A DNA stretch of 64,000 nucleotides from Nocardia sp. BMG51109 (GTDB lineage: Bacteria > Actinomycetota > Actinomycetes > Mycobacteriales > Mycobacteriaceae): NCBI RefSeq assembly GCF_000526215.1, contig NZ_JAFQ01000004.1:3100001-3164000 (forward strand). Direction: 5' to 3'. Under the pieces are notes generated by a model, which saw only the letters and a list, made by a program, of their open reading frames with translations, was not told the DNA's origin and ran no database searches. Of this stretch, positions 45,095-53,873 are shown one piece after another (the first letter of the stretch is position 1; every line of letters begins with the position of its first letter). A program made the translations under genes and the position numbers.

Positions 45095-46653
45095 TCCGGA
45101 TGCGGTGGCGGCTCACCGCACGCTCGCTCAGCACCGGTCAGGCCGCGATCGGGTTCTGGGTCGGGCTCCTGCTCGGGCTTGCCGCGGGCGTGGTCACCGC
45201 GGCGCTGATGGCCGTGGCCGGGCACGACTGGGACATCCGGGCGGCGGTCAATGCCGCCGCGGCGCTGTATGCGGTGTGGACACTGGGCTGGCTGTGCGGG
45301 CCGATTCTCGCGGGCAGCAGCGACGAGACGTTGCAGCCGGAGCATTTCCGGCTCCTGCCGATCAGCTATCGCCGACTGGCGGTCGGCCTGCTGGCCGTGG
45401 CCTTCACCGGGCCGGCGGCCGCGGTGAACCTGATCGCGTTCGGCGGGCTGGTGCTGTTGGCGGCCCAGCTGGGTGTCGTGCCGGCGCTCGTCGCGGCGGT
45501 CGGCGCCGTGCTGCACCTGGTCTTCGTGGTGCTGCTGTCGCGGGTGCTGCTGGCCTGGATCGGCGCGGCCATGCGGTCGCGGCGCGGTCGCGATCTGGGC
45601 GTGCTGGTGGCCGCCTTGGCGGGCCTGGCCTACTACCCGATGCAACTGCTGGTGACGTCCGTGGGCCCGAAGCTGGAACATGCCTCGAATCCGGTGCGGC
45701 TCGCCCTGCGGATATCCCCGTCGGGGTGGGCGCCGTACGCCGTCGAGACGGCCGCGCGCGGGCAGTGGTGGCTGTCGGTGCTGTGCCTGCTGGGTCTTGC
45801 GCTGCTGTCGATGGCGCTGTGGCAGGCGTGGGCGGTGCTGTTGCGGCGCCGCCTCACCACGACGGCCGCGCCCGCGGGACCGGTCCGGGCACAGGGCGGC
45901 GGGCTGCTGGATCGGGTGTTTCCGGCGAATCCCGTTGGCGCCGTGGTGATCAAGGAGCTGCGCACCTGGTGGCGCGACGGGCGCCGGCGGGCGGCGCTGC
46001 TGCCGCTGCTGGCGATCGGCATCGTGCTGCCGGTGATCCTGTCCCTGCAGGGCGCGGGCTCGCCGATCCCGTTCGTGGGGACCTTCGTGGTGTGGATGGT
46101 CGCGATGGCCAGCGCGAACATGTACGCGTTCGACGGCACGGCGCTGTGGCACACGCTGGTGATCCCCGGAGCGAACCGGGCCGATGTGCGCGGGCGAGCG
46201 ATCGCCTGGGTGGTCATGGTCGTGCCGCCCGCCGTGCTGGTCACCCTGATCCTGCCGGGGGCGTTCGGCCACGCCGAGTTCTACCCGTGGGCGGTGTCGA
46301 CCCTGCCCGTATTCGTCGGCGTCGGCGTGAGCACGGCGTTGTTCCTGTCGGTGTACGCCGCCTACCCGCTGCCGCCGCAGAGCGGCAATCCCTTCGCCGG
46401 AGGCGGCGGCAGTCCCGGCTGCGCCCGGGCGCTGGTACAGCTCTCGGTCGGCTTCGGGCAGTTGGTGGTGAACCTCCCGGTCGTCGCCATCCTGGGAATC
46501 GGTGTCGCCCTGGACAGTTGGCTCGTCCAGTGGTGTGCCCTGCCGATCGGGGTGGCGCTGGGATGCGGTGCCGCCGTCCTGGGGGCGCGGGTCGCGGAGA
46601 AGCGACTGGATACGCACGGGCCCGAACTGCTCGCCGAGATCGAACCGAAGTAA
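45079..46653 (+). CDS. ABC-2-type transporter permease
   Basis: A 524-residue integral membrane protein with about twelve predicted transmembrane segments in two halves (residues ~20-230 and ~290-515), joined by a loop near residues 270-300. GTG at 45079 overlaps the ATPase gene by 16 bases and has GAGGGA about five bases upstream, which decides the start. It would form the membrane channel with the preceding ATPase, probably as a dimer of half-transporters. No conserved residue identifies the substrate. It carries an extended Ala/Val/Leu-rich composition typical of high-GC exporters. Confidence 0.9.
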   Translation: MVGVLIRMRWRLTARSLSTGQAAIGFWVGLLLGLAAGVVTAALMAVAGHDWDIRAAVNAAAALYAVWTLGWLCGPILAGSSDETLQPEHFRLLPISYRRLAVGLLAVAFTGPAAAVNLIAFGGLVLLAAQLGVVPALVAAVGAVLHLVFVVLLSRVLLAWIGAAMRSRRGRDLGVLVAALAGLAYYPMQLLVTSVGPKLEHASNPVRLALRISPSGWAPYAVETAARGQWWLSVLCLLGLALLSMALWQAWAVLLRRRLTTTAAPAGPVRAQGGGLLDRVFPANPVGAVVIKELRTWWRDGRRRAALLPLLAIGIVLPVILSLQGAGSPIPFVGTFVVWMVAMASANMYAFDGTALWHTLVIPGANRADVRGRAIAWVVMVVPPAVLVTLILPGAFGHAEFYPWAVSTLPVFVGVGVSTALFLSVYAAYPLPPQSGNPFAGGGGSPGCARALVQLSVGFGQLVVNLPVVAILGIGVALDSWLVQWCALPIGVALGCGAAVLGARVAEKRLDTHGPELLAEIEPK

Positions 46654-46699
46654 ACCGCTGATCGACCGGGTTGTCGGTGCGCCCGGTTACGCTGCCGCC

Positions 46700-47104
46700 A
46701 TGACGAGCGTTCGATACATCAACCCCGCGACCATGCACAGCAGTTCCGCCTTCACGCAGGCGGTCCGGGTGCCCGCAGGCTACGACACGGTGTATGTCGG
46801 CGGGCAGAACGGGGTCGATGCCACCGGCCGGGTGGTCGGTCCCGACGTGAAAAGCCAAGTGCCCCAGGCACTGACGAATCTACAGACCTGCCTGGTGTCC
46901 GCCGGCGCCGATCTGGGACACGTGGTGAAGTGGACGATCCTGGCCAAGGAGGGTGAGTCCCTCCAGGACGGCTTCGCGGCCTTCCTCGAGATCTGGGGCG
47001 AGCGCCCGAACCCACCCGCCATCACGGTGGTGCAGGTATCCGGCTTCGCCGTTCCCGGCGCCGTCGTGGAAATCGAGGCGGTGGCGGCGATCCCGCCCGC
47101 CTGA
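46700..47104 (+). CDS. ridA: RidA (YjgF/YER057c/UK114) family protein
   Basis: A 134-residue RidA-superfamily protein. Family features are VYVGGQNGVDATGRVVG (residues ~29-45), the helix QVPQALTNLQTCLVSAGADLGHVVKWTI (~54-80) and the C-terminal strand AVPGAVVEIEAVA (~118-130), where the Glu lies close to the active-site cleft. Archetypal RidA hydrolyses 2-aminoacrylate using an Arg near the C terminus; here Val-Glu-Ile-Glu follows Ala-Val, without the canonical Arg, so imine deaminase activity is doubtful and it may be an Rid subfamily member. It ends convergently with the allophanate hydrolase gene. Confidence 0.88.
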   Translation: MTSVRYINPATMHSSSAFTQAVRVPAGYDTVYVGGQNGVDATGRVVGPDVKSQVPQALTNLQTCLVSAGADLGHVVKWTILAKEGESLQDGFAAFLEIWGERPNPPAITVVQVSGFAVPGAVVEIEAVAAIPPA

Positions 47105-47325
47105 TCGGGAGCGGGCGCCGGTGCGCGATTTCGCCCGCACTGCGCGGCCGTCTCGGCGATTCAACGAGGTCTGCACAAACGGTGGTCGTCGTCGTGACCG
47201 TGTCACCGTTCGGCGGGCACAGAGGCAGGCCGTGGTGACGTAGTGATCCAGTTTCCGCATGCTGCTGCGAATTCGATTGTGCTGCGGCGACGGTGCGGGG
47301 GTTGGCCCGCGCGTGCGTCGTGCGG

Positions 47326-47347
47326 GCCCGGTGCCGTGACACCGGGC
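47326..47347 (-). terminator. Hairpin terminator after the allophanate hydrolase gene
   Basis: Perfect 8-bp arms GCCCGGTG/CACCGGGC with a six-base loop, 11 bases past the minus-strand stop at 47359. No T tract. It could also stop readthrough from ridA. Confidence 0.6.
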
Positions 47348-47358
47348 GTGTAATGCCC

Positions 47359-48987
47359 TCAGACGGCCCCGGCGGCGAGGGCGGGCTTCCAGCCGCCGTA
47401 GTCGCTGATGTCCTTCGCGGTGGCGGCCGCGGCGGGGTCGCAGCCGAAGGCTGTGGTCCAGGTGCCGTCGTCGAGTTCGACCGAGCCGAGCTGCATAGGG
47501 GCCGGGAGGGCGCTCAGGAAATCGCCGAGGGCCGCGGGGGAGAGGAGCCAGCGTTCGCCCGCGATCGAGACCCCCGCTTCGCCGTCTGCGCACCTGGTTA
47601 CCGCGGGCTTGGGCGGGACGGTGTCGAGGGCGCCGAGCCGGTATCGGGGCGCGGTGTGCACGGGGCCGGCCCAGCGTGCGCCGAGGCCGGTGAGCTGGTG
47701 TTCCAGCGGCTGCCCGCGCAGGTGCGCGCCGAAGACGACCAGTTCCCGCACCGGCGCCGAGCGCAACGGCCAGGCTTCCTCGACGGGGTCCGGAAAACCC
47801 TTGTCGCCGTTGCGAACAAGCGTGGCGATATCCAGTGCGACGGCATCCTCGAAGGCGCGGGCGAACACGGTGACACCGAACTGCGCGGGACCCGCGGTGC
47901 CCGCCGGTACCGCGACCGCGCACAGGTCGAACAGATTGCAGAAGTTCGTGTAGGTCCCGACCTTCGAGTTCACCCCGACCGGATCGGCCCGCACCTCCGC
48001 GATCGTCGGGTGGATCGGGGCGGTGGGTGCCAGCAGGGCGTGCGCGCCGCGCAGGCTGTCCATCGCCCGGGCCCGCAACCGCTCCAGGTCGGCGAGGTCC
48101 GATACCAGCCGGTGGGCGGGAATGTCGCGGGCGCCGCGGATGATCGCGCCGACGGTGGGGTCGACGGAATCGGCGTGCGCGTCGACGAATTCGCCTACGG
48201 CCGAGTACCTTTCGGCGACCAGGGCGCCGTCGTACAGCAGCCGGGCCGCCGCGAGAAACGGCTCCGGGTCCACGGTGACGATCCGCGCGCCGCGCTCCCG
48301 CAGCGCCGCGACCGTCCGGTCGAAGGCGTCCTGCCACACCGGGTCGAGACCGGCGAGCGAATCGAACACCGCGACAACGGGTTCCGGCGGCGCGGCCAGT
48401 GCGACCGCGGACGGCCACGGCCGGTCGGGCGCACCGGCGGCCATCGCCTCCATCGCCCGGTCCGCCAGTTGCAGGTCGGCGGCGAAGACCGTCACGCAGT
48501 CGTAGGAGCGGCAGGCCGGCACCACGCCGCGTGTGCCGACGACCCCGACGGTCGGCTTGATGCCGACGATCCCGTGAAATGCCGCCGGAACCCGGCCCGA
48601 CCCGGCCGTGTCGGTGCCGATCGCGATATCCGCCTCGCCCAGCGCGACCGCCGCCGCCGAACCGGAGCTCGAACCGCCGGAAACGAATTCGGGCCGCAGC
48701 GCATTGGGTACCGCGCCGTACGGGGAGCGCGTTCCGACCAGCCCGGTCGCGAATTGATCCAGATTGGTCTTGCCGACCACGACCGCACCCGCCGCCCGCA
48801 GCGCCGCCACCGCCGCGGCATCTCGATCCGGCGTATACGCGAATTCGGGGCAGCCGGCGGTGGTGGGCATTCCCGCGACATCCACATTGTCTTTCACGGC
48901 CAGTCGCAACCCCGCCAGCGGCCCCCGTGCGGCGGCGATCTCGGCCGCCACCTCATTCTCCGGCCGTCGATGGATCCACACGCTCAT
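47359..48987 (-). CDS. atzF: Allophanate hydrolase (AtzF)
   Basis: A 542-residue amidase-signature enzyme that hydrolyses allophanate to ammonia and carbon dioxide, the last step of ATP-dependent urea or guanidine breakdown. The Ser-cisSer-Lys triad is visible as LAVKDN (Lys ~32) and the SGGSSSGSAAAVA segment (~105-117), with GTDTAGSGRVPAA following. A separate C-terminal domain of about 110 residues, typical of AtzF, starts near residue 425 (LVVFGAHLRGQPLEHQL). ATG at 48987 is preceded by AGGGAG. It is the distal gene of the nitrogen cluster, separated from it by a 570-bp gap filled with repeats. Confidence 0.92.
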   Translation of the reverse strand: MSVWIHRRPENEVAAEIAAARGPLAGLRLAVKDNVDVAGMPTTAGCPEFAYTPDRDAAAVAALRAAGAVVVGKTNLDQFATGLVGTRSPYGAVPNALRPEFVSGGSSSGSAAAVALGEADIAIGTDTAGSGRVPAAFHGIVGIKPTVGVVGTRGVVPACRSYDCVTVFAADLQLADRAMEAMAAGAPDRPWPSAVALAAPPEPVVAVFDSLAGLDPVWQDAFDRTVAALRERGARIVTVDPEPFLAAARLLYDGALVAERYSAVGEFVDAHADSVDPTVGAIIRGARDIPAHRLVSDLADLERLRARAMDSLRGAHALLAPTAPIHPTIAEVRADPVGVNSKVGTYTNFCNLFDLCAVAVPAGTAGPAQFGVTVFARAFEDAVALDIATLVRNGDKGFPDPVEEAWPLRSAPVRELVVFGAHLRGQPLEHQLTGLGARWAGPVHTAPRYRLGALDTVPPKPAVTRCADGEAGVSIAGERWLLSPAALGDFLSALPAPMQLGSVELDDGTWTTAFGCDPAAAATAKDISDYGGWKPALAAGAV

Positions 48988-49199
48988 GATTCGCAATCTC
49001 CCTGCCGCTCGGGCGCCTCGTCCACTAAATGCCTACCATGCCGCTACCGCATTCCGTCGGGCGCATTCCCGTCCACCTCCCGAAGGTGTACCGGTATACT
49101 CACCGCGAATTTCCGGTCCACACGCCGAGCTATTTCGGAATTCCTTTCCGTGTCATTCTGATTCGCCGCCGCTACCGTCGTATCCCCCTCATGCCGCTC

Positions 49200-49351
49200 C
49201 TGCACCCGATCTCTCCTCCATTCCGGCACCCGATCCCGGTCGTTCCTGTGTTCGGTCTCTCTGTCGTTCCGGCATCCGGTTTTCCTGTCATTCCGGCATG
49301 CTTTTGGCCGGAATCCACGGCGAGATCCCGGCCGAAACGCGCCGGGATGAC
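49200..49351. repeat. REP-like palindromic element with degenerate 24-bp copies
   Basis: A near-palindrome runs from GTCATTCCGGC (49287) to GCCGGGATGAC (ending 49351), with an inner hairpin ATTCCGGC/GCCGGAAT. Upstream, degenerate units of about 24 bases starting C(A/G)TTCC recur at roughly 49216, 49240 and 49264. It resembles bacterial interspersed REP sequences. Confidence 0.6.
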
Positions 49352-49374
49352 GTCTGGAGTTATCCCGGATGGAC

Positions 49375-49487
49375 GGGTGAAGCTGTCTCGGGTGGACTGG
49401 TGAAACTGTCTCGGGTGGACGGGTTGAGCCATCCTGGGACGACAGTTGAGCCATCCCGGGACGACGGGCTGAGCCGTCTCGGGCAAT
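49375..49487. repeat. 23-bp tandem repeat, five copies
   Basis: Units at 49375, 49398, 49421, 49444 and 49466 follow the pattern GG(T/G)TGA(A/G)nCnnTC(T/C)CGGG, then TGGAC or ACGAC. Copies 1-2 and 3-4 form two closely related pairs. Unit length is 22-23 bases, so no frame is kept. Confidence 0.7.
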
Positions 49488-49558
49488 AGGCGGGGACAGG
49501 CTGGATCGTGCCGGGTGACGGCCGGGTGCGCCGAGACGGCGGAGCCGAAACGCCACCC

Positions 49559-51748
49559 TCACCCCTGCGCTCCGAGTTCTCCCGAGGATTTCCAGGAAAG
49601 CCGTTCCGCGGCAAAGGCTTCGGTCTGCCCGGTGCGGAAGTCGGCGATCGAGGCGGCGTTGTCGGCGAGGAAACGCCGGTGCGCGGCGAGCCGGAATTCG
49701 CCCTCCTCGGTCTCCAGCTCACCCTTGCCCGCTGCGAAGTCCGCTCGCATGTCCAGCAATTCGTCGGCCGCGACCGGATACCAGCGAATACGGTCGAAAT
49801 ACCGCAGGAGCCATGGATTTTCGTCGTGATCGGGGTCGTGCACCGTATCGGCGCGGGAGAGCCGGAAGGATCGGTGATTCCACACCTGCGTGGTCCGGCC
49901 GACGAACTGATAGCCGCCCGGCCCCTCCATGCCGTAGACACAAAGGTATGCACCGCCGATGCCGACGGCGTTCTCCGGGGTCCAGGTGCGGGCCGGGTTG
50001 TACTTGGTCGTCACCAGGCGATGCCGCGGATCGGTCGGTGTGGCGACCGGCGCGCCGAGATACACATCGCCCAGCCCCAGCACCAGATACTCCGCCGCGA
50101 ACACGGTGTCGAAAACGTCCTGCACGGAAGGTAATCCGTTGGCCCGGCGAATGAATTCGATATTCCACGGACACCAGGGCGCATCCGCGCGGACGCCGTG
50201 CATATACCGGGTGATGGCCTCCCTGGTCGCGGGATCGTCCCAGGACAGCGGCATCCGCACGGTGCGGCTGGGCACCACCAGTTCCTCGGACGGCGGCAGC
50301 GTCGATTCGGCCTCCGCCAGCAGGTGCAGCAGTGTGGCCGGGGGCAGTCGGTCGGGATCGGTGCGCACCTGGAGCGACCGGATTCCGGGCGTGAGTTCGA
50401 TGATGCCCGGCTCGCACCGTCGCAGCAGATGCTGGTGCAGTGCGTGAACACGCGCCCGCAGGCCCAGATCCAGTGTCATGTCACCGTATTCGACGAGCAC
50501 GCCGTCGTCGCCGGCGCGCCGGTAGGTGACGGCGGTGGTGTCGTCGGCCTCGCCGCGTGCCAGTATGCCGTCGTCGCCGTCGCCCCCGGACGACAAGACG
50601 CACGGCAGCCCCGCGCGCCGGGCGGGCCCGAGCGAGCGCGGCGAGGCGGCGCGATCGGCGCGCACCGGCACGAAGCGCACCTCATCACCCGGCGTCAGCT
50701 GGCCGAGCTTCCACCGGTCGGCCGCGGTGACGGTCACGGGACAGACGAATCCGCCCAGGCTGGGGCCGTCCGGTCCGAGCAGGATCGGGGTGTCGCCGGT
50801 GAAGTCCAGTGCCCCAACAGAATACGCGTTGTCGTGGATGTTGGACGGATGTATGCCGGCCTCGCCGCCGTCCGTGCGGGCCCACTCCGGTTTCGGGCCG
50901 ATCAACCGCACACCGGTCCGATCGGAGTTGAAATGCACCGTGTAGGCGGTTGCGAGGATCGTGTCGAAGTCGGTGCGGGTGAAGAACTCCGGCGCCCCGT
51001 GCGGCCCCTCGGTGACGGCGAGTTCCCAGCGGCGCGTGAACACCGGCTGTTCGTCCATCGGTATCGCCGTGGCACTCGGGCCGTGTGCGCCGCCGAGCGG
51101 GAGCACATCGCCGTCGCGCAGTGCGTCACCTGTCTGCCCGCCGAATCTGCCCAGTGTGAATGTCGCTGTGCTGCCGAGGTATTCGCCCACCTCGATCGCT
51201 CCGGCGATCAGAATGTAGCAGCGCATCCCGGGGCCGTGTACGGCACCGACGTCCAGTACGCCGTCCATCGGAACGTCGACGGTGCGCCACATCGGCATCG
51301 GCACTCCGTCCACGGTGATGTCCACCGGTGCACCCGTGACGCACACCCGGGCCGCCCGGCCGAACCGCAGGGCGGGCCCGGCCAGCGTGCACTCCAGCCC
51401 GGCCGCCCCCTCGGCATTCCCGACCGCCCGATTCCCGAGCCGGAACGACAGATCGTCCATCGGCCCGGACGGCGGCACGCCGACATGCCAGTACCCGATC
51501 CGTCCCGGCCAGTCCTGCACGGTGGTCAGCATCCCGGGCCGCAGCACCTCGAGCGAGCCTTCGACCACCTGCCCGGCCGCGCGTTCACGGGCTGTCGCGT
51601 GCTGCGGTACCTGCGTGGAATCCCTGTTCCGGCCGATGGCATTCCCGTGATCAGTGGTCTTTCCAGAATCGAGTCCCGCTGTGCCGAAGCCTGTTTCGAC
51701 GTCCGCGGGATGCTCCGCCGTTGTGATTGTCGTGCTGCCTTCGTTCAT
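49559..51748 (-). CDS. Urea/guanidine carboxylase-like KipA-KipI protein lacking biotin domains
   Basis: A 729-residue protein equivalent to the carboxyltransferase core of urea (or guanidine) carboxylase. An unusual 62-residue polar linker precedes the KipA/AHS2 domain (from ~64: TTVQDWPGRIGYWHVG, GVPPSGPMDDLSFRLGNRA) and the KipI/AHS1 domain (~400-610: YGDMTLDLGLRARVHALHQ, ELTPGIRSLQV). Full enzymes are about 1,200 residues with an N-terminal biotin carboxylase and a C-terminal biotin carrier. Here neither an ATP-grasp domain nor an MKM biotin motif exists, and no remnant lies upstream. ATG at 51748 has AGAGAGG seven bases upstream. It either uses carboxylase and carrier subunits in trans, acts like PxpBC of 5-oxoprolinase, or is degenerate. 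Confidence 0.85.
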   Translation of the reverse strand: MNEGSTTITTAEHPADVETGFGTAGLDSGKTTDHGNAIGRNRDSTQVPQHATARERAAGQVVEGSLEVLRPGMLTTVQDWPGRIGYWHVGVPPSGPMDDLSFRLGNRAVGNAEGAAGLECTLAGPALRFGRAARVCVTGAPVDITVDGVPMPMWRTVDVPMDGVLDVGAVHGPGMRCYILIAGAIEVGEYLGSTATFTLGRFGGQTGDALRDGDVLPLGGAHGPSATAIPMDEQPVFTRRWELAVTEGPHGAPEFFTRTDFDTILATAYTVHFNSDRTGVRLIGPKPEWARTDGGEAGIHPSNIHDNAYSVGALDFTGDTPILLGPDGPSLGGFVCPVTVTAADRWKLGQLTPGDEVRFVPVRADRAASPRSLGPARRAGLPCVLSSGGDGDDGILARGEADDTTAVTYRRAGDDGVLVEYGDMTLDLGLRARVHALHQHLLRRCEPGIIELTPGIRSLQVRTDPDRLPPATLLHLLAEAESTLPPSEELVVPSRTVRMPLSWDDPATREAITRYMHGVRADAPWCPWNIEFIRRANGLPSVQDVFDTVFAAEYLVLGLGDVYLGAPVATPTDPRHRLVTTKYNPARTWTPENAVGIGGAYLCVYGMEGPGGYQFVGRTTQVWNHRSFRLSRADTVHDPDHDENPWLLRYFDRIRWYPVAADELLDMRADFAAGKGELETEEGEFRLAAHRRFLADNAASIADFRTGQTEAFAAERLSWKSSGELGAQG

Positions 51749-52125
51749 TCTCGGCCTCTCTGGATCATTACGGTGCTCGGCGCTCCGTGCCCGGCGGGTT
51801 GTCATGGACCGCCCGGTGCCTGGTCCAGTGGTGGGTCGGCAATCGGGTCTCGAAGTCTCGGTGGGTAATCCGACTCCGAACCGGGACTCACACTGTGCGA
51901 ACAGGTTCCGGCCACGTGCGCGTGCACGACCGGACCGATGTGCGCATGCGAACTCCGGTGGCGAACACGTCGGAATGACGGACCGACCACCGCGGCGGGC
52001 CGGGCCGCGGGCTGGAGTAGACCGGCTGCCGGCGCACGCGGGGACGGAGGTCCGACCGCCGAAGCTTGCCGCGGTGGCCGGGTTCCGGGTCCGGGCTCTG
52101 GGCGAGGCGCACGCACGGAATCGCC
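51749..52125. other. Gap where a biotin carboxylase domain would be expected
   Basis: A 377-bp noncoding stretch. I read all frames on the minus strand and saw no ATP-grasp or biotin carboxylase remnant, nor any other gene. Confidence 0.6.
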
Positions 52126-52755
52126 TCAGCGGGTGACGACCATGCGGACGGGCGTCGGGTCGAATCCGTTGCAGGGGTTGTTGATCTGCGGGCAGTTCGA
52201 GACCAGGACCAGGGTGTCCACCTCGGCGCGGAGCGTGACCTTCTTGCCGGACGCCGACAGGCCGTCGACGATGCCGAGCGTGCCGTCGGCCTCGACGGGG
52301 ACGTTCATGAACCAGTTGATGTTCGGCACCAGGTCCCGCTTGTCCAGGCCCCAGGCCATTCCCTCGGCGAGAAAGTTCTCCACGCAGGCGTGCTGGTGGC
52401 GGGTGTGGTGGCCGTAGCGCAACGTATTCGACTCCTGCGAGCAGGCGCCCGCGACGGTGTCGTGGTTGCCGACCTCGTCCGCGACGACGGTCATCAGCGC
52501 CGTACCCGCGTCCGTGCGCAGCACGGTGCCGGTGGTGACGAAGACGTTGCGCTGCGCCGCGATGGTGGCCTGCGCGCTGTAGCGGTCGGCGTGGTCGGCG
52601 GCCGAGTACAGCAGGCAGTCCACGGCCTGATTGCCGTGCAGGTCGATGATCTCCAGCTGCTCCCCGGCCCGAACCACCGCCGACCAGGGGGAACAGGCGC
52701 CGACGATCTCGTCCAGGACGACGGTGCGTGCGAGCGTGGTCACTTCGGGGACCAT
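52126..52755 (-). CDS. DUF1989 urea carboxylase-associated protein (carboxyguanidine deiminase subunit family)
   Basis: A 209-residue DUF1989 protein. Members sit beside urea/guanidine carboxylases, and the CgdA/CgdB pair forms a metal-dependent carboxyguanidine deiminase giving allophanate and ammonia. Landmarks are LEIIDLHGNQAVDCLLYS (residues ~34-51), ERYSA-like DRYSAQATI (~58-66), SQESNTLRYGHHTRHQHAC (Cys/His cluster, ~106-124) and NINWFMNVPV (~144-153). The start is uncertain: ATG 52755 has AAAGG immediately adjacent, while an in-frame GTG four codons later is better spaced from it. A ten-copy hexanucleotide repeat lies 8 bases upstream. I cannot tell whether it is CgdA or CgdB. Confidence 0.88.
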   Translation of the reverse strand: MVPEVTTLARTVVLDEIVGACSPWSAVVRAGEQLEIIDLHGNQAVDCLLYSAADHADRYSAQATIAAQRNVFVTTGTVLRTDAGTALMTVVADEVGNHDTVAGACSQESNTLRYGHHTRHQHACVENFLAEGMAWGLDKRDLVPNINWFMNVPVEADGTLGIVDGLSASGKKVTLRAEVDTLVLVSNCPQINNPCNGFDPTPVRMVVTR

Positions 52756-52762
52756 CCTTTCT

Positions 52763-52822
52763 GCGGATGCGGATGCGGATGCGGATGCGGATGCGGATGC
52801 GGATGCGGATGCGGATGCGGAT
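52763..52822. repeat. Hexanucleotide microsatellite (GCGGAT)10
   Basis: Ten perfect copies of GCGGAT (ATCCGC on the minus strand) occupy 60 bases of the leader of the downstream DUF1989 gene, ending 8 bases before its annotated ATG. No interruption is seen. Such tracts vary in copy number by slippage, here without a coding effect but changing leader length. Confidence 0.95.
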
Positions 52823-53038
52823 CGGAGTGCCGGGTGTGCGGGCGAACCCGCGACCCGGTGGTGGCGGGCCGGTCGCCGGGATGGTGGTGCCTACCGGGGC
52901 ATCGTGGGTACGCCGCACGAACCGCCGCACCGGCTGTACGGGAACGGGTACAGGAACCGGGGTTACGGTCTCGCGCGGAGCCGGTGTGACACCGCCGCCC
53001 GGTACTGCCGCGGGGCCGGCGCCCGGCCACCGGGCACG

Positions 53039-53791
53039 TCATGCCAACGCCTCGGCGTTCCGTGCAGCACGCCACGCCTGTTCGGTGTTCTCGACCGCGC
53101 GAAGGTATTCGGGCTCGGTATTGTGTTGCCGGGCAAGATCTTCGGGCGCTCGCCAGGCGACGAGGTCGAGATCGGTCGGCGGCTCCGGATCGAGCGGATG
53201 CGCGGCATCGGCGATCAGCAGCGTGACCGGCAGGTGGATCAGGAGATCCACCGCCGCACCGGCTCCCGCACCGCCCGTCGGCACCAGCGCGCCGTCGTGG
53301 TCGACCCGCACGCCGCGGAAGAACGAGACGGTCGGCCCGATATCCCGCGGTGTCAGACCATGTTTGGCGCCGGCCAGCCGCAGTGCCCGGCGCGCCGCAT
53401 TGCTCGGCCCGCACAACGCGTCGTGGTGCCCCGACGAGTCCGCGACGACCGTGGCCAGCACGCGCCCCTGATCCGAGAGCAGCGGGTGCCCCACGCCCAG
53501 GTACGCCTGCCACGGCACCTTGACCGTATCGGCGACATTCAGCCGCTCCCAGGGTGATTCGGCCCGCGTCAGCAGTACGTGCGCGCAGGCCGCGCCGCCG
53601 GGATCGGCGATCCGGACCCGAGTGCCCCGCCCCAGTACGACGTTCGCGTACCCGCCGCCGGGTATCCGCCGGGCGAAGGTGATCCGCTCGGCGGGAACGT
53701 CGTCCGGCAACTCGGGCCCGGAGACGTACGCCTCCGCCGCCTGGCCGCGCGCATGCTCCCGCGCACCGGTCGTCGATGCGGTACTTGTCAT
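53039..53791 (-). CDS. DUF1989 urea carboxylase-associated protein, second subunit
   Basis: A 250-residue DUF1989 protein, the partner of the shorter one downstream. Features are RRIPGGGYANVVLGRGTRVRI (two pieces, residues ~41-61), PGGAACAHVLLTRA (~64-77), ERLNVADTVKVPWQAYLG, the GHHDALCGPSN segment (~120-130) and GPTVSFFRGVRV (~152-163). Together the two should form the heteromeric carboxyguanidine deiminase seen in guanidine clusters; this is family knowledge. ATG at 53791 has AGGAG seven bases upstream. A 283-bp gap, long for an operon, separates it from the partner and includes the microsatellite. Confidence 0.88.
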   Translation of the reverse strand: MTSTASTTGAREHARGQAAEAYVSGPELPDDVPAERITFARRIPGGGYANVVLGRGTRVRIADPGGAACAHVLLTRAESPWERLNVADTVKVPWQAYLGVGHPLLSDQGRVLATVVADSSGHHDALCGPSNAARRALRLAGAKHGLTPRDIGPTVSFFRGVRVDHDGALVPTGGAGAGAAVDLLIHLPVTLLIADAAHPLDPEPPTDLDLVAWRAPEDLARQHNTEPEYLRAVENTEQAWRAARNAEALA

Positions 53792-53873
53792 CGCTGACTC
53801 CTGATCGGTAGTAGGGGATTGGGATTCACGTGTCCGGCACGTCGGGCGATTGCCTGCGTTTCCGGCGTTCGAC

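Larger units (their letters stand above)
48988..49558. other. Repeat-filled 570-bp intergenic gap
   Basis: No gene is supported on either strand. The gap carries REP-like repeats (49200-49351) and a tandem 23-bp repeat array (49375-49487), described separately. The rest, 48988-49200, shows nothing I can interpret. Confidence 0.6.

Noticed and set aside
47104..47325. Short minus-strand Cys-containing ORF (start near 47261) as a regulatory leader peptide
   Set aside because: It does not precede any minus-strand gene, since ridA there is on the plus strand, so it has nothing to regulate.
52763..52822. CRISPR-like short repeats
   Set aside because: It is an uninterrupted hexanucleotide tract with no spacers.
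51749..52930. Extension of the KipA-KipI frame upstream to 52930
   Set aside because: The extension is Arg-rich shadow of the DUF1989 gene and microsatellite (Ile-Arg repeats). The ATG at 51748 has a good Shine-Dalgarno.
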